Assembly: GCF_022662195.1 (NCBI RefSeq) | Contig: NZ_JAKMCS010000014.1 | Span: 1-64,000 of the forward strand | Direction of reading: 5' to 3' | DNA from: Aestuariivivens insulae | GTDB lineage: Bacteria; Bacteroidota; Bacteroidia; Flavobacteriales; Flavobacteriaceae | Length of the DNA stretch: 64,000 nucleotides | Shown: positions 1 to 7,963 of the stretch, in pieces | Numbering within the stretch: the first letter of the stretch is position 1 | How the letters are laid out: the number at the start of each line of letters is the position of its first letter | The notes under the pieces: model-generated | What the model was told of the DNA's origin: nothing | The model's input: only the letters and a program-made list of their open reading frames with translations | The model's database searches: none | Made by a program: the position numbers and the translations under genes

Positions 1-100
1 GTTTTACACCAAAAGAGAGGCCTTGGCCCATGAAAAATGGTTGAAATCGGGACAGGGCAGAACATTTATTAAAAATAATATATTACCTAAATCCATCTAA
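1..100 (+). CDS. GIY-YIG domain protein, 3' end only (cut by window edge)
   Basis: This is the last 32 codons of a small GIY-YIG protein; codons are in frame from base 2 and the stop is at 98-100. The visible part is identical in DNA to the end of the complete gene at 195-455, shifted by exactly 355 bp, so this is the upstream member of a tandem duplication. The conserved tail with the W-L-K-S-G and F-I-K-N-N motifs is present. The N-terminal GIY and YIG motifs lie outside the window, so catalytic completeness cannot be judged. Confidence 0.85.
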   Translation, partial: FYTKREALAHEKWLKSGQGRTFIKNNILPKSI

Positions 101-104
101 ACGT

Positions 105-157
105 CGGATCCATATCCGCCAAGGGCGCGACTCGAGTTCAAATCTCGATCTCGCTAC
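105..157 (+). other. tRNA acceptor/T-arm-like minihelix, copy 1
   Basis: This is the upstream copy of the structure at 460-512. A small CGGAT/ATCCG hairpin is followed by a T-arm-like element: TCGAG, loop TTCAAAT, CTCGA, then the acceptor-like strand TCTCGCT. C at 128 replaces A and breaks one pair of the acceptor-like helix, so this copy is slightly decayed. There is no D arm or anticodon arm, so this is not a tRNA gene. Confidence 0.7.
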
Positions 158-167
158 TAAATGTTAG

Positions 168-194
168 ACCTCCTAAAACCTAGGAGGTTTTTTT
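168..194 (+). terminator. Intrinsic terminator fused to the GIY-YIG start
   Basis: The arms ACCTCCTA (168-175) and TAGGAGGT (181-188) pair around a 5-nt loop and are followed by T189-194. The ATG of the next gene follows directly at 195. The descending arm contains AGGAGG (182-187), 7 nt before the ATG, so the same bases form terminator stem and a potential Shine-Dalgarno sequence. The gene would need read-through from upstream to be expressed. Confidence 0.8.
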
Positions 195-455
195 ATGGAT
201 GAATTTGTCGTATACATATTGTACTCTGAAAAACATGCCAAAACCTATACTGGCTACACTTCAAATTTAATAGACAGGTTCCATTCACACAATCAATTAG
301 CTACAAAAGGCTACACCAAAAAGTATAGGCCTTGGCATGTTGTTTACGTTAAAGTGTTTTACACCAAAAGAGAGGCCTTGGCCCATGAAAAATGGTTGAA
401 ATCGGGACAGGGCAGAACATTTATTAAAAATAATATATTACCTAAATCCATCTAA
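195..455 (+). CDS. Small GIY-YIG endonuclease-fold protein (UvrC N-terminal-like)
   Basis: An 86-residue single-domain GIY-YIG protein, the usual length for the stand-alone YhbQ/URI-type subfamily. The motifs are visible: V-Y-I-L-Y-S near residue 6 takes the GIY position, T-Y-T-G-Y-T near 18 the YIG position, followed by the conserved Arg (D-R-F-H-S-H) and a late Glu (H-E-K-W). Family members carry a nuclease fold; the DNA or RNA target of these small proteins is mostly unknown. The ATG follows a terminator T-tract immediately, and the gene is followed after 4 nt by a tRNA-like hairpin. A second copy lies upstream at exactly 355 bp. It behaves like a selfish or repair-like cassette, but no activity can be inferred from sequence alone. 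Confidence 0.85.
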   Translation: MDEFVVYILYSEKHAKTYTGYTSNLIDRFHSHNQLATKGYTKKYRPWHVVYVKVFYTKREALAHEKWLKSGQGRTFIKNNILPKSI

Positions 456-459
456 ACGT

Positions 460-512
460 CGGATCCATATCCGCCAAGGGCGAGACTCGAGTTCAAATCT
501 CGATCTCGCTAC
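460..512 (+). other. tRNA acceptor/T-arm-like minihelix, copy 2
   Basis: A first hairpin CGGAT(460-464)/ATCCG(469-473) has a 4-nt loop. The second is built like the top half of a tRNA: 7-bp helix 479-485 with 504-510 (one G-U), unpaired C486, 5-bp T-stem TCGAG(487-491)/CTCGA(499-503), 7-nt loop TTCAAAT, then unpaired A511. The T-loop sequence and 7+5 bp geometry are those of a tRNA, but D and anticodon arms are missing and no CCA is encoded. Role unknown. It may mark the site where the cassette duplicates, or be a processed or protective 3' end. Confidence 0.75.
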
Positions 513-522
513 AGTAGTAAAG

Positions 523-551
523 GCTCAGTGTAAAAGCACTGGGCTTTTTTT
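523..551 (+). terminator. Intrinsic terminator after the GIY-YIG cassette
   Basis: GCTCAGTG (523-530) pairs with CACTGGGC (537-544) around a 6-nt loop with one G-U pair, followed by a 7-T run. It closes the plus-strand transcript of the cassette. From here to the next gene (552-729) I see nothing beyond AT-rich spacer. Confidence 0.8.
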
Positions 552-729
552 ATATAATGCGTCTCCAGTTTAAAATAAAGGCTACATAATTTTAATGAAT
601 ACGTATAAAAATGACAAAGTAATCAGAAGATGTTCAGAACCTATAAACTAAAATTTTAGATAAATTACAACTGGAAAACCAAACAAGAACCAAGCGTATA
701 AAGTTAAGCCCCCTAGCCAACACCACTTA

Positions 730-1359
730 CTATGGTATATTCAAATACTTATGGGTTTGCAAGGACACTTTCCATTTGGGATGCTCCATCACATAATCTA
801 CAATTTCCGGAATTATCTTATCGCGTTTGCTCCACTCGGGCTGTAAATACAAAATGCAATCTTTATTTACCTTCGCGGCCTGCTCTTCCGCAAAGCGGAA
901 ATCGTCCTTATTATAAACTATCACCTTAAGCTCATTGGCTTTTTCGTAAACTTCCTGGGTAGGCTGTTTTAATTTTTTAGGCGACAAGCAAATCCAATCC
1001 CAAGTACCGGTTAACTTATAAGCTCCCGAGGTTTCAATATGTACTTGCAATCCTTCTGCCTTAAGCCTAGTTGTTAATGGAGCCATATCCCACATTAAAG
1101 GCTCCCCTCCTGTTACAACAATAGTATCACTATACTTTTTGGCATTAGCTACAATCTTTGAAGTCTCTGTTGGTGGGTGTAAATCGGCATTCCAACTTTC
1201 CTTAACATCGCACCAATGGCAGCCCACATCGCATCCTCCCACACGAATAAAATATGCCGCAGTTCCTTTATGGTAGCCCTCCCCTTGTATGGTATAGAAC
1301 TCCTCCATTAAAGGCAGCATTTCGCCTTTATCTACCAATTGTTGTATCTCTTTATTCAT
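730..1359 (-). CDS. queE: 7-carboxy-7-deazaguanine synthase (radical SAM)
   Basis: QueE converts 6-carboxytetrahydropterin to 7-carboxy-7-deazaguanine in the cytosolic pathway to preQ0 and queuosine in tRNA. The protein is 209 residues. The radical-SAM cluster motif C-x3-C-x2-C is at Cys43, Cys47 and Cys50, within G-G-C-D-V-G-C-H-W-C, preceded by the E-E-F-Y-T-I-Q-G-E-G segment typical of QueE. A later V-V-T-G-G-E-P-L motif fits SAM binding. It is transcribed divergently from the HerA-like gene, and no other queuosine genes are in the window. A good -33/-7 promoter lies so close to the ATG that the transcript may be nearly leaderless. Confidence 0.93.
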   Translation of the reverse strand: MNKEIQQLVDKGEMLPLMEEFYTIQGEGYHKGTAAYFIRVGGCDVGCHWCDVKESWNADLHPPTETSKIVANAKKYSDTIVVTGGEPLMWDMAPLTTRLKAEGLQVHIETSGAYKLTGTWDWICLSPKKLKQPTQEVYEKANELKVIVYNKDDFRFAEEQAAKVNKDCILYLQPEWSKRDKIIPEIVDYVMEHPKWKVSLQTHKYLNIP

Positions 1360-1366
1360 AAGGCTG

Positions 1367-1399
1367 CAAAGATAGCAGTTTGCTACTTAATTGTTCAAA
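1367..1399 (-). promoter_or_regulatory. Bacteroidota-type promoter of queE
   Basis: On the minus strand TTTG (1399-1396), a 21-nt spacer and TATCTTTG (1374-1367) match the flavobacterial -33 TTG / -7 TAnnTTTG promoter. The -7 element ends 7 nt before the queE ATG, so the predicted start of transcription falls at or next to the start codon. Confidence 0.5.
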
Positions 1400-1457
1400 G
1401 TTTTGTATATCTTGTTCATTTGAATTCATACAGAATAGTTATTTTTATCCAAATTTC

Positions 1458-3002
1458 ATGCTTATGGGCAAAAAGGAAACCTTTCTTAACTATATAAACG
1501 AAGGCTATACTACTAAAGGCGATTTTATACCTATTGGAGCCGCTATGTTAGATGGCGAAACGGTAACTGGAGCCCATGTAAACATCCCTTTGAAGACCTT
1601 AAACCGTCATGGTTTGATTGCCGGAGCAACGGGAACAGGAAAAACCAAATCGCTACAGGTCCTTGCCGAAAATTTAAGCGACAAAGGCATTCCTGTTTTA
1701 TTAATGGACATTAAAGGTGATTTAAGCGGACTGGCACAACCCAGCCCTGGGCATCCTAAAATAGATGAACGCCACGCAAAAATAGGTTTACCCTTTGAAG
1801 CCAAAAGCTTTCCTGTTGAATTATTAACCTTATCGGAACAGGATGGAGTACGTTTAAGAGCTACTGTTAGTGAATTTGGACCAGTATTACTCTCTAGAAT
1901 ATTAGATTTGTCTGAAACCCAAACGGGCGTGGTTGCTGTGCTTTTTCAGTATTGCGACGACAACAAACTGCCTATTCTGGACTTAAAGGACTTCAAGAAA
2001 ATTCTACATTACGCCACCAATGAAGGCAAAGAAGAATTCACGAAAGCCTACGGACGAATATCTACAGCATCAACGGGAGCTATTTTAAGAAAGATTATTG
2101 AATTGGAACAACAAGGCGCCGATTTGTTCTTTGGAGAGACCTCTTTTGATGTAGATGACCTGTTACGTATTGACGAAGACGGCAGAGGCTACATTAACAT
2201 TATACGTCTTACCGACATACAAGACCGCCCCAAGTTATTTTCAACCTTTATGCTAAGCTTATTGGCCGAAATCTATTCGACATTTCCAGAACAAGGTGAT
2301 AGTGACAGACCAGAGCTTATCCTATTTATCGATGAAGCCCATTTAATTTTTAACGAGGCTTCAAAGCCTCTGTTAAATCAAATAGAAAGTATTGTAAAAT
2401 TAATACGAAGTAAAGGTGTTGGTTTATACTTTGTAACCCAAAACCCTACCGATGTTCCCGAAGCTGTCTTAGGCCAATTGGGATTAAAAATACAACATGC
2501 CTTACGTGCTTTTACTGCCAAGGACAGGAAAACCATTAAACTTACGGCCCAAAACTATCCAGATTCTGAATATTACGATACCACAGAGGTTTTAACATCG
2601 TTAGGTATTGGTGAAGCATTGGTTTCGGCCCTAAGTGAAAAAGGTCGCCCAACGCCCTTAGCGGCTACTATGATGCGCGCGCCCATGAGTAGAATGGATG
2701 TCCTTACGGATATTGAATTAAGTAACTTGATTTCGAAATCCCAACTTGTAAAAAAATATAATGAAACCGTAGATAGGGAAAGCGCCTATGAATTGCTAAA
2801 TGAAAAGATAAAACACGCCGAAGCCGAAGAAGCCAAGGAAAAAGCCAAACAAGAACGTGAAGCCCTAAAAAGAGCCGAATCCAAGAGAAGAACCACAACC
2901 ACAAGAAGAAGCACACGAATGAACCCTATTGTTAAAGTACTTACAAGTGCTACTTTTATAAGAAGTGTGTTTGGTATCTTAACTAAATTGATGAAAAAAT
3001 AA
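1458..3002 (+). CDS. HerA-like ATPase (YjgR/DUF853 family)
   Basis: A 514-residue P-loop ATPase of the HerA/FtsK clade, matching the length and layout of E. coli YjgR (DUF853). The Walker A G-A-T-G-T-G-K-T is at residues 56-63. A Walker B-like L-I-L-F-I-D-E-A-H follows near residue 290, and F-V-T-Q-N-P-T-D after it is the usual sensor region. The C-terminus is Lys/Glu/Arg-rich, then has a short hydrophobic end. I start at ATG 1458 because the 26 codons upstream lack similarity to the family and would need a TTG start. Family members are assumed to be hexameric DNA-dependent ATPases; the cellular role is unsettled. It begins a plus-strand run of short intergenic gaps. Confidence 0.85.
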   Translation: MLMGKKETFLNYINEGYTTKGDFIPIGAAMLDGETVTGAHVNIPLKTLNRHGLIAGATGTGKTKSLQVLAENLSDKGIPVLLMDIKGDLSGLAQPSPGHPKIDERHAKIGLPFEAKSFPVELLTLSEQDGVRLRATVSEFGPVLLSRILDLSETQTGVVAVLFQYCDDNKLPILDLKDFKKILHYATNEGKEEFTKAYGRISTASTGAILRKIIELEQQGADLFFGETSFDVDDLLRIDEDGRGYINIIRLTDIQDRPKLFSTFMLSLLAEIYSTFPEQGDSDRPELILFIDEAHLIFNEASKPLLNQIESIVKLIRSKGVGLYFVTQNPTDVPEAVLGQLGLKIQHALRAFTAKDRKTIKLTAQNYPDSEYYDTTEVLTSLGIGEALVSALSEKGRPTPLAATMMRAPMSRMDVLTDIELSNLISKSQLVKKYNETVDRESAYELLNEKIKHAEAEEAKEKAKQEREALKRAESKRRTTTTRRSTRMNPIVKVLTSATFIRSVFGILTKLMKK

Positions 3003-3034
3003 TCTATACAAAACCATTTATAACACTAAATTTA

Positions 3035-3592
3035 ATGAACAAACTATTTTTACCCATCGTTGTTTTAGCCATTTGCTTTACCAGTTGTAAACAAGAACAG
3101 AATCCGTTTGAAATTGGCAAACAACATATTGGGCTGTTAAACGACTCTACACAAGTAAAAGATTTAAAAACCATCTTTAACAATGATTCCATTACCAATT
3201 TCGATAGTGGCAAAGCATTTTCCAATAACATCAACACTATTGATGTATTCGATAAAAACGGCAATAAACTTTTAGTGCTTTCACCAAAGAAACTAGGTGA
3301 TTCAACATCGGTAATAACTAGTGTACAAGTAATAGATTCACGTTATAAAACCCATAAGGACATTTCTACTTTAAGTACCTTTAAGGACATTAATAACGCT
3401 TACAAGATTACCAGAATTAATAACTTAATAAATTCTATAGTTGTTTCTGTAAACGAAATCAATGCGTCATTTACCATAGATAAAAAAGAGTTGCCTGCCA
3501 ACCTTCGTTTTGATAGAAATTTAACTATTGAAGCCATTCATATCCCAGACCATGCAAAAATTAAATACTTTTTTATAAACTGGAGACAATAA
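3035..3592 (+). CDS. Hypothetical lipoprotein
   Basis: A 185-residue protein with a signal peptide ending in a lipobox (F-T-S-C, Cys18), so it is probably lipidated and attached to an envelope membrane. I do not recognise the family. The rest is soluble, with alternating short strands and polar segments, and no cysteines or metal motifs stand out. It lies 32 nt after the HerA-like gene and 10 nt before the YitT gene, which suggests co-transcription. No function can be assigned. Confidence 0.7.
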   Translation: MNKLFLPIVVLAICFTSCKQEQNPFEIGKQHIGLLNDSTQVKDLKTIFNNDSITNFDSGKAFSNNINTIDVFDKNGNKLLVLSPKKLGDSTSVITSVQVIDSRYKTHKDISTLSTFKDINNAYKITRINNLINSIVVSVNEINASFTIDKKELPANLRFDRNLTIEAIHIPDHAKIKYFFINWRQ

Positions 3593-3602
3593 ACAAAATA
3601 TA

Positions 3603-4577
3603 ATGAATCCCTTTCTTTCTAAATTATTAGTTGATATTGCTCGGAAAAGACTTGAGCACAAACATCCTAACAAACCCGTTAGAAAGAGGGAGATTGTTCC
3701 ATTGGTTAGAAACCTTCAAGTAGAATTATCACATGCTATAAAAAAATATATTTTTATAATAGTAGGTGTATTTTCAGCAGGTTTTGGGCTAAAAGGGTTC
3801 TTACTTCCTAATCGTTTTATTGATGGAGGCGCTACAGGTATTTCCCTTTTATTGGAAAATATAACCAGTATAAAGCTAGAATTTTTATTGGTAGCTATTA
3901 ACCTCCCTTTTATTATTCTGGCATCAAAGACTATAAACTTAAAATTTGCTGTTCACAGTATAATTGCCATAATACTATTGGCTTTCGTAGTACATTATGT
4001 AGATTACCCTACGGTGACCGAAGACAAACTGCTTATTGCTGTTTTCGGTGGTTTCTTCCTAGGCCTTGGTATAGGAATGTCTATGCGAGGGGGAAGCGTT
4101 ATTGACGGGACCGAAGTATTGGCTATCTATTTGAGTAGGAAACTTTCCTTAACTGTTGGGGATGTTTTATTGATTATAAATATTGTTATATTTTCATTTG
4201 GAGCTTATATTTTATCTGTTGAAGTAGCTCTTTATGCCATTCTCACCTATTTATCTGCTGCTAAAACGGTCGATTTTGTAGTAGATGGTGTTGAGGAATA
4301 TGTGGGTGTTACCATAATTTCTGAAAAGCATGAAGCTATTCGTCTTATGATTATAGAAAAGCTACAAAGAGCCTGCACCATTTATTCAGGTAAAGGTGGT
4401 TTTGGCAAACAAAAAGAATCTTACGATAAAGATATTATCTATACGGTTATTACAAGGCTTGAAATTGCCAAACTTAAAACCGAAGTTGATAAAATCGACA
4501 AAAAAGCATTCTTAGTTATGGGAATTGTTAAAGATATAAAAGGTGGCATGATAAAACGCAAGCCTTTAAAAGATTAA
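3603..4577 (+). CDS. YitT family integral membrane protein (DUF161 + DUF2179)
   Basis: 324 residues. A polar N-terminal segment of about 45 residues precedes five or six hydrophobic segments (about 48-225), typical of the YitT membrane domain, including G-G-A-T-G-I-S and G-G-S-V-I-D-G-T-E glycine-rich motifs. The C-terminal ~90 residues form the cytosolic DUF2179 domain (Y-S-G-K-G-G-F-G, then I-Y-T-V-I-T-R-L-E). The substrate is not established for the family. The next gene starts 2 nt later, so translation is probably coupled. Confidence 0.88.
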   Translation: MNPFLSKLLVDIARKRLEHKHPNKPVRKREIVPLVRNLQVELSHAIKKYIFIIVGVFSAGFGLKGFLLPNRFIDGGATGISLLLENITSIKLEFLLVAINLPFIILASKTINLKFAVHSIIAIILLAFVVHYVDYPTVTEDKLLIAVFGGFFLGLGIGMSMRGGSVIDGTEVLAIYLSRKLSLTVGDVLLIINIVIFSFGAYILSVEVALYAILTYLSAAKTVDFVVDGVEEYVGVTIISEKHEAIRLMIIEKLQRACTIYSGKGGFGKQKESYDKDIIYTVITRLEIAKLKTEVDKIDKKAFLVMGIVKDIKGGMIKRKPLKD

Positions 4578-4579
4578 AA

Positions 4580-4945
4580 ATGAAGAAATACACCATTCAA
4601 GATAGCCCTTTCATTTTTCCAACCACAGACGGCAAAATTATTAAAGAACATTTTGGCCTGGCCAGTAATGGTAGTTCACAAATAAGCATAGCCCACATGA
4701 AGGCACCTGCTGGATGGAGTGAACCATTTCAAACACCAGAATTTGATGAGTATACTTTTATAATAAAAGGGAAAAAGCAATTTATAATAGAAGATGAAAT
4801 CGTAGTTTTAAAAGCAGGGCAATCTATTAAGATTGAAAAAAATACACGGGTTCAATATTCAAATCCATTTACAGAAGTATGCGAGTATATTGCTATATGC
4901 CTACCTGCTTTTTCCATGGATTTAGTTAATAGGGAACAGGAATGA
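4580..4945 (+). CDS. Cupin-domain protein
   Basis: A 121-residue single-cupin protein. The central strands carry E-F-D-E-Y-T-F-I-I-K-G and a second motif L-K-A-G-Q-S-I-K-I, as in small RmlC-like cupins. The His-rich metal site of metal-dependent cupins is poorly kept (E-F-D-E-Y rather than H-x-H-x-E), so metal binding is doubtful. It starts 2 nt after yitT and overlaps the next gene by 4 nt (ATGA), consistent with one operon. Enzymatic or binding role unknown. Confidence 0.75.
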   Translation: MKKYTIQDSPFIFPTTDGKIIKEHFGLASNGSSQISIAHMKAPAGWSEPFQTPEFDEYTFIIKGKKQFIIEDEIVVLKAGQSIKIEKNTRVQYSNPFTEVCEYIAICLPAFSMDLVNREQE

Positions 4946-5769
4946 AACGGTTAATAGCAAAGCTTATTGGCTGTTTTATAAACTGTATAGCTATTTTCTC
5001 CCCACAATATGCTGCAAGTCTGGCCATTAAATTATTTTCTTCCCCTCAAAAAGGGAAACATACTACAGAAGGCATAGATTTTTTAAACACATCCTTTCAA
5101 GAAGCCGTTAGCTATAAAAACTATGATATAATAACATACAGGTGGCCTGGTAAAAAAGCCCCTGTTTTATTGGTTCATGGTTGGGAAAGCAATGCCTTTA
5201 GGTGGAAAGCTTTAATAGAAAACCTAAAATCCAATGGTTTTGAGGTTATTGCCCTAGATGCCCCTGCCCACGGCAATTCAGGAAGCAATTCGTTTAACGT
5301 TGTTGACTACTCCGAATGCCTTTTCCGTATTGCTAAAAAATTCAATGCCCAGACGGTTGTTGCGCATTCGCTTGGAGGTACGGCTACTATTTTCTTTCAA
5401 CACAAATACCAGCTCCCCCAGTTAAAAAAATTAGTGCTTCTTGGCGCCCCTTCAAACATTAAGGATGTATTTAGACGCTATACCAATATGATGGGGTACA
5501 GTCCTTCAGTCGTTAAAGCCATAGATGCCTTTGTATTACAACACTTTGGAAATACTCCAGACTACTATAATGCAGCAGAGTTTTCAAAAAGTATCAAGGC
5601 AAAAGGATTAATTATTCATGATATAAATGATAATATTATTCCTTACAACGATGCGCTGGACTACAAGGAACAATTTCCTAATACCACACTTATTACCACT
5701 AATAACTTAGACCACAGTTTAAAATCTGAATATACAGATAAGCGCATTTTAGAATTTATCTCCAGTTAG
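4942..5769 (+). CDS. Alpha/beta-fold hydrolase
   Basis: 275 residues with the alpha/beta hydrolase pattern. The oxyanion segment is L-L-V-H-G-W-E, the nucleophile elbow A-H-S-L-G-G places Ser143, and a candidate acid (D-I-N-D-N-I-I-P) lies near residue 228 with the catalytic His in L-D-H-S-L-K near 255. A hydrophobic N-terminal stretch could be a weak membrane anchor. It overlaps the cupin gene by 4 nt. It is likely an esterase or lipase-like enzyme; the substrate cannot be told. Confidence 0.82.
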   Translation: MKRLIAKLIGCFINCIAIFSPQYAASLAIKLFSSPQKGKHTTEGIDFLNTSFQEAVSYKNYDIITYRWPGKKAPVLLVHGWESNAFRWKALIENLKSNGFEVIALDAPAHGNSGSNSFNVVDYSECLFRIAKKFNAQTVVAHSLGGTATIFFQHKYQLPQLKKLVLLGAPSNIKDVFRRYTNMMGYSPSVVKAIDAFVLQHFGNTPDYYNAAEFSKSIKAKGLIIHDINDNIIPYNDALDYKEQFPNTTLITTNNLDHSLKSEYTDKRILEFISS

Positions 5770-5776
5770 TTTATTG

Positions 5777-5784
5777 TATTTTTG
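5777..5784 (+). promoter_or_regulatory. Candidate -7 element upstream of rluF
   Basis: TATTTTTG fits TAnnTTTG and lies about 100 nt upstream of rluF in the only sizeable gap of this plus-strand run (5770-5884). I see no convincing -33 TTG at the right distance, so this is a weak call. Confidence 0.3.
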
Positions 5785-5884
5785 TAACATGAAAGCCCAT
5801 AATGGGTATTTAGCAGGCCTTGGTCGATTTCAACCAAAATAAATAAAACGCTACCCGAATAGGTTGTTGTAAAATTTTAAATAG

Positions 5885-6652
5885 ATGAACGTAGAGTTAA
5901 AACGCATCAACAAATTTTTAAGTGAAGTGGGCTATTGCTCACGCCGAGAAGCCGATAAGCTCATTGAAGCTGGCAGGGTAACCATTAATGGCAACGTTCC
6001 CGAAAAAGGCACAAAAATAGGGTCTGAAGATGTTGTTGCTGTAGATGGAAAAACTGTTACAAATGCAAAAAATAAATTTGTCTACCTTGCTTTTAATAAG
6101 CCTGTTGGTATTGTTTGTACTACAGACACCCGGGTTGAAAAAGATAATATCATAGATTTTATAAATTATCACAAACGTATTTTCCCTATAGGTAGATTAG
6201 ACAAACCCAGTGAAGGGCTAATTTTACTTACCGATGATGGCGACATCGTGAATAAAATCCTTAGGGCAAGCAACAATCATGAAAAAGAATATGTCGTTAC
6301 GGTAGACAAGCCTATTTCCCAAACCTTCATTGAGCGTATGTCTAACGGTATCTATCTGAAAGATTTGGGGCAGACCACAAAACCCTGTATTGTTAAAAAA
6401 TTAGGTAAATTCAAATTCAAAATTATTTTAACACAAGGATTAAATAGACAGATTCGCCGCATGTGCGAATACTTAAGTTATGAAGTACAAACGCTTAAGC
6501 GTGTACGGATAATGAACATTAAATTGGATGTGCCCTTAGGCGCATACCGAGAGTTGACGCCAGAGGAATTTACCGAACTGAACAAACTGTTAGTTGCTTC
6601 AACCAAAGTCCATAAGCCTATTCCCCATAAACGCAAACCGCATGGAAAATAA
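5885..6652 (+). CDS. rluF: 23S rRNA pseudouridine synthase RluF
   Basis: 255 residues. The S4 RNA-binding domain is at about 5-60 ([17 protein letters not shown]). The RsuA/RluB-type catalytic domain follows with [10 protein letters not shown], catalytic Asp106. The block [12 protein letters not shown], the later [11 protein letters not shown] and R-I-M-N match RluF better than RluB or RluE. RluF modifies a uridine (U2604 in E. coli) of 23S rRNA; the site here is inferred by family. The basic C-terminal tail (K-P-I-P-H-K-R-K-P) overlaps the start of the next gene. Confidence 0.9.
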   Translation: MNVELKRINKFLSEVGYCSRREADKLIEAGRVTINGNVPEKGTKIGSEDVVAVDGKTVTNAKNKFVYLAFNKPVGIVCTTDTRVEKDNIIDFINYHKRIFPIGRLDKPSEGLILLTDDGDIVNKILRASNNHEKEYVVTVDKPISQTFIERMSNGIYLKDLGQTTKPCIVKKLGKFKFKIILTQGLNRQIRRMCEYLSYEVQTLKRVRIMNIKLDVPLGAYRELTPEEFTELNKLLVASTKVHKPIPHKRKPHGK

Positions 6653-7067
6653 AATTAGTCCATTTCACTTGGCCATACCCGTTCACAATCTTGATGTTTG
6701 TCGAACTTTCTATAGGGATATTTTAGGTTTTGAAGAAGGCAGGTCTAGTGAGCTATGGGTTGATTTTAATTGCTTTGGACATCAGTTAGTTATTCATTAT
6801 AAACCTGAAAGTAACACAGATTTACACACAAACCCTGTTGACGGTAAAGCTGTTCCTGTACCTCATTTTGGCGTGGTTTTACCTTGGGACACTTTCCAAA
6901 CTTTCTCAGACACGTTAAAAAAGAAAGGTATTGCATTTATTATTGAACCCTATATTCGATTTGAAGGTTTAGTGGGAGAACAAGCTACCATGTTTTTTAA
7001 GGATCCTTCAGGAAATGCTTTGGAGTTTAAGGCTTTTAAGGATATTAATCAATTATTCTCCCAATAG
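6642..7067 (+). CDS. VOC (glyoxalase-fold) family protein
   Basis: 141 residues beginning [14 protein letters not shown]. The fold is two beta-alpha-beta3 VOC modules: the first holds the conserved F-H-L-A-I His and the Y-R-D-I-L-G-F motif, the second H-F-G-V-V-L and [13 protein letters not shown]. The paired His/Glu positions would give a metal site, as in glyoxalase or fosfomycin-type enzymes. The ATG at 6642 overlaps rluF by 11 nt. Its end overlaps the convergent membrane-protein gene by 15 nt. The substrate is unknown. Confidence 0.85.
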   Translation: MENKISPFHLAIPVHNLDVCRTFYRDILGFEEGRSSELWVDFNCFGHQLVIHYKPESNTDLHTNPVDGKAVPVPHFGVVLPWDTFQTFSDTLKKKGIAFIIEPYIRFEGLVGEQATMFFKDPSGNALEFKAFKDINQLFSQ

Positions 7068-7796
7068 CTCATTTTTATTTTTCTTTCGGTCTATCAAATA
7101 AAAGGGTAAGTATATTAATAAAAAGTAAGGAATCAATATAATTTGAACTACAATAACATAATATGGCCATTCCCCGAAATAATCTAATATCGTTGCTGTT
7201 TTAGGTTTCTCAATCAAATAAAAATAATTGGCTCTTAGGGCATAGTTTATAAGAATAACAATAAACACATAACCCTGCAGAGTAAAATACGATTTAAAGA
7301 CACTGGCCAATTTTGGGCGCATGTTAAAAACAAAAATGGCATAAAAAACAATTATCAAAACCCCTAAGTGTACTGCCCAAAACCTAAAATAATCGAACGA
7401 AGGAAACCCTATTGCAATATCTGGAGTTATAACACCTTGGGTAAATCCTCCTATAGCCCAAAAGACTAATATTTCGAACATCCAATATTTTTTGTAATAG
7501 GTAAAAAATGGAATAAGCAGGGCCATTAAGCTACACAAATACAATGGTAAATCAGTAACGATATTATACTCCCCAAAAAAATAATAGTATAAATGAAAAG
7601 CTAAAACGGTTAAACTAATTAGGCAAGCAAAATAATGAATATACTTTTCTTGTTTAGGTGTATCTAATTTGTTCTTGGCATACCTAATAAAAAAAACAGC
7701 AAATAATGTAGCTATAATTATAGGAATAACATGTTCTAAACCACCTATAACCACTCTTGACTGTAATCTTATTAAGTCTAGTAGATTAAAATTCAT
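7053..7796 (-). CDS. YwaF/TIGR02206-type integral membrane protein
   Basis: A 247-residue polytopic protein with about seven hydrophobic segments. The features typical of the TIGR02206 group are present: H-V-I-P near the N-terminus, L-P-L-Y-L-C-S-L in the third segment, and W-A-V-H-L-G-V-L-I further on. The C-terminus is short and basic. No biochemical function is established for the group. The 3' end overlaps the VOC gene on the opposite strand by 15 nt, with no room for a terminator between them. Confidence 0.75.
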   Translation of the reverse strand: MNFNLLDLIRLQSRVVIGGLEHVIPIIIATLFAVFFIRYAKNKLDTPKQEKYIHYFACLISLTVLAFHLYYYFFGEYNIVTDLPLYLCSLMALLIPFFTYYKKYWMFEILVFWAIGGFTQGVITPDIAIGFPSFDYFRFWAVHLGVLIIVFYAIFVFNMRPKLASVFKSYFTLQGYVFIVILINYALRANYFYLIEKPKTATILDYFGEWPYYVIVVQIILIPYFLLIYLPFYLIDRKKNKNELLGE

Positions 7797-7911
7797 GCTG
7801 CAATTTAATCTATTTTAGATTAACTACAAATGTCTTACTAGAGCCAACAAACTATTAAATATTATTTTGACATACGAATAAATACTAACATGATAAATTA
7901 GGCTTTAAAAT

Positions 7912-7941
7912 AAAAAGAGGTCACAAATGTGACCTCTTTTT
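7912..7941 (-). terminator. Terminator of the SusC/SusD operon
   Basis: A nearly perfect hairpin, GAGGTCAC/GTGACCTC with A-rich and T-rich flanks on both sides, lies 22 nt after the susD stop. It can act in both directions but best serves the minus-strand susD transcript. Confidence 0.75.
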
Positions 7942-7963
7942 AAAATGTTATAATTCTTTTGAA

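Larger units (their letters stand above)
1..512 (+). repeat. Tandem 355-bp repeat: GIY-YIG gene plus tRNA-like hairpin
   Basis: Bases 1-157 match 356-512 with a period of 355 bp. The only difference I see is C at 128 against A at 483. The matched block contains the 3' end of the GIY-YIG gene and the tRNA-like hairpin that follows it. Similarity ends sharply after CTCGCTAC in both copies: copy 1 runs into a terminator and the next gene, copy 2 into a different terminator. Near-identity suggests a recent duplication or ongoing gene conversion. Confidence 0.9.

Noticed and set aside
460-512. A tRNA gene 3' half
   Set aside because: T-arm and acceptor-like helix are tRNA-like, but the 5' acceptor strand directly precedes the T-stem and there is no room for D and anticodon arms. 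I call it a minihelix, not a tRNA.
1380-1457. TTG start 26 codons upstream for the HerA-like ATPase
   Set aside because: The extra residues are Cys/Phe-rich and unlike the family. ATG 1458 gives the expected N-terminus.
5885-6652. Assignment as RluB or RluE
   Set aside because: The motif blocks after the catalytic Asp ([12 protein letters not shown] and R-I-M-N) fit RluF better.
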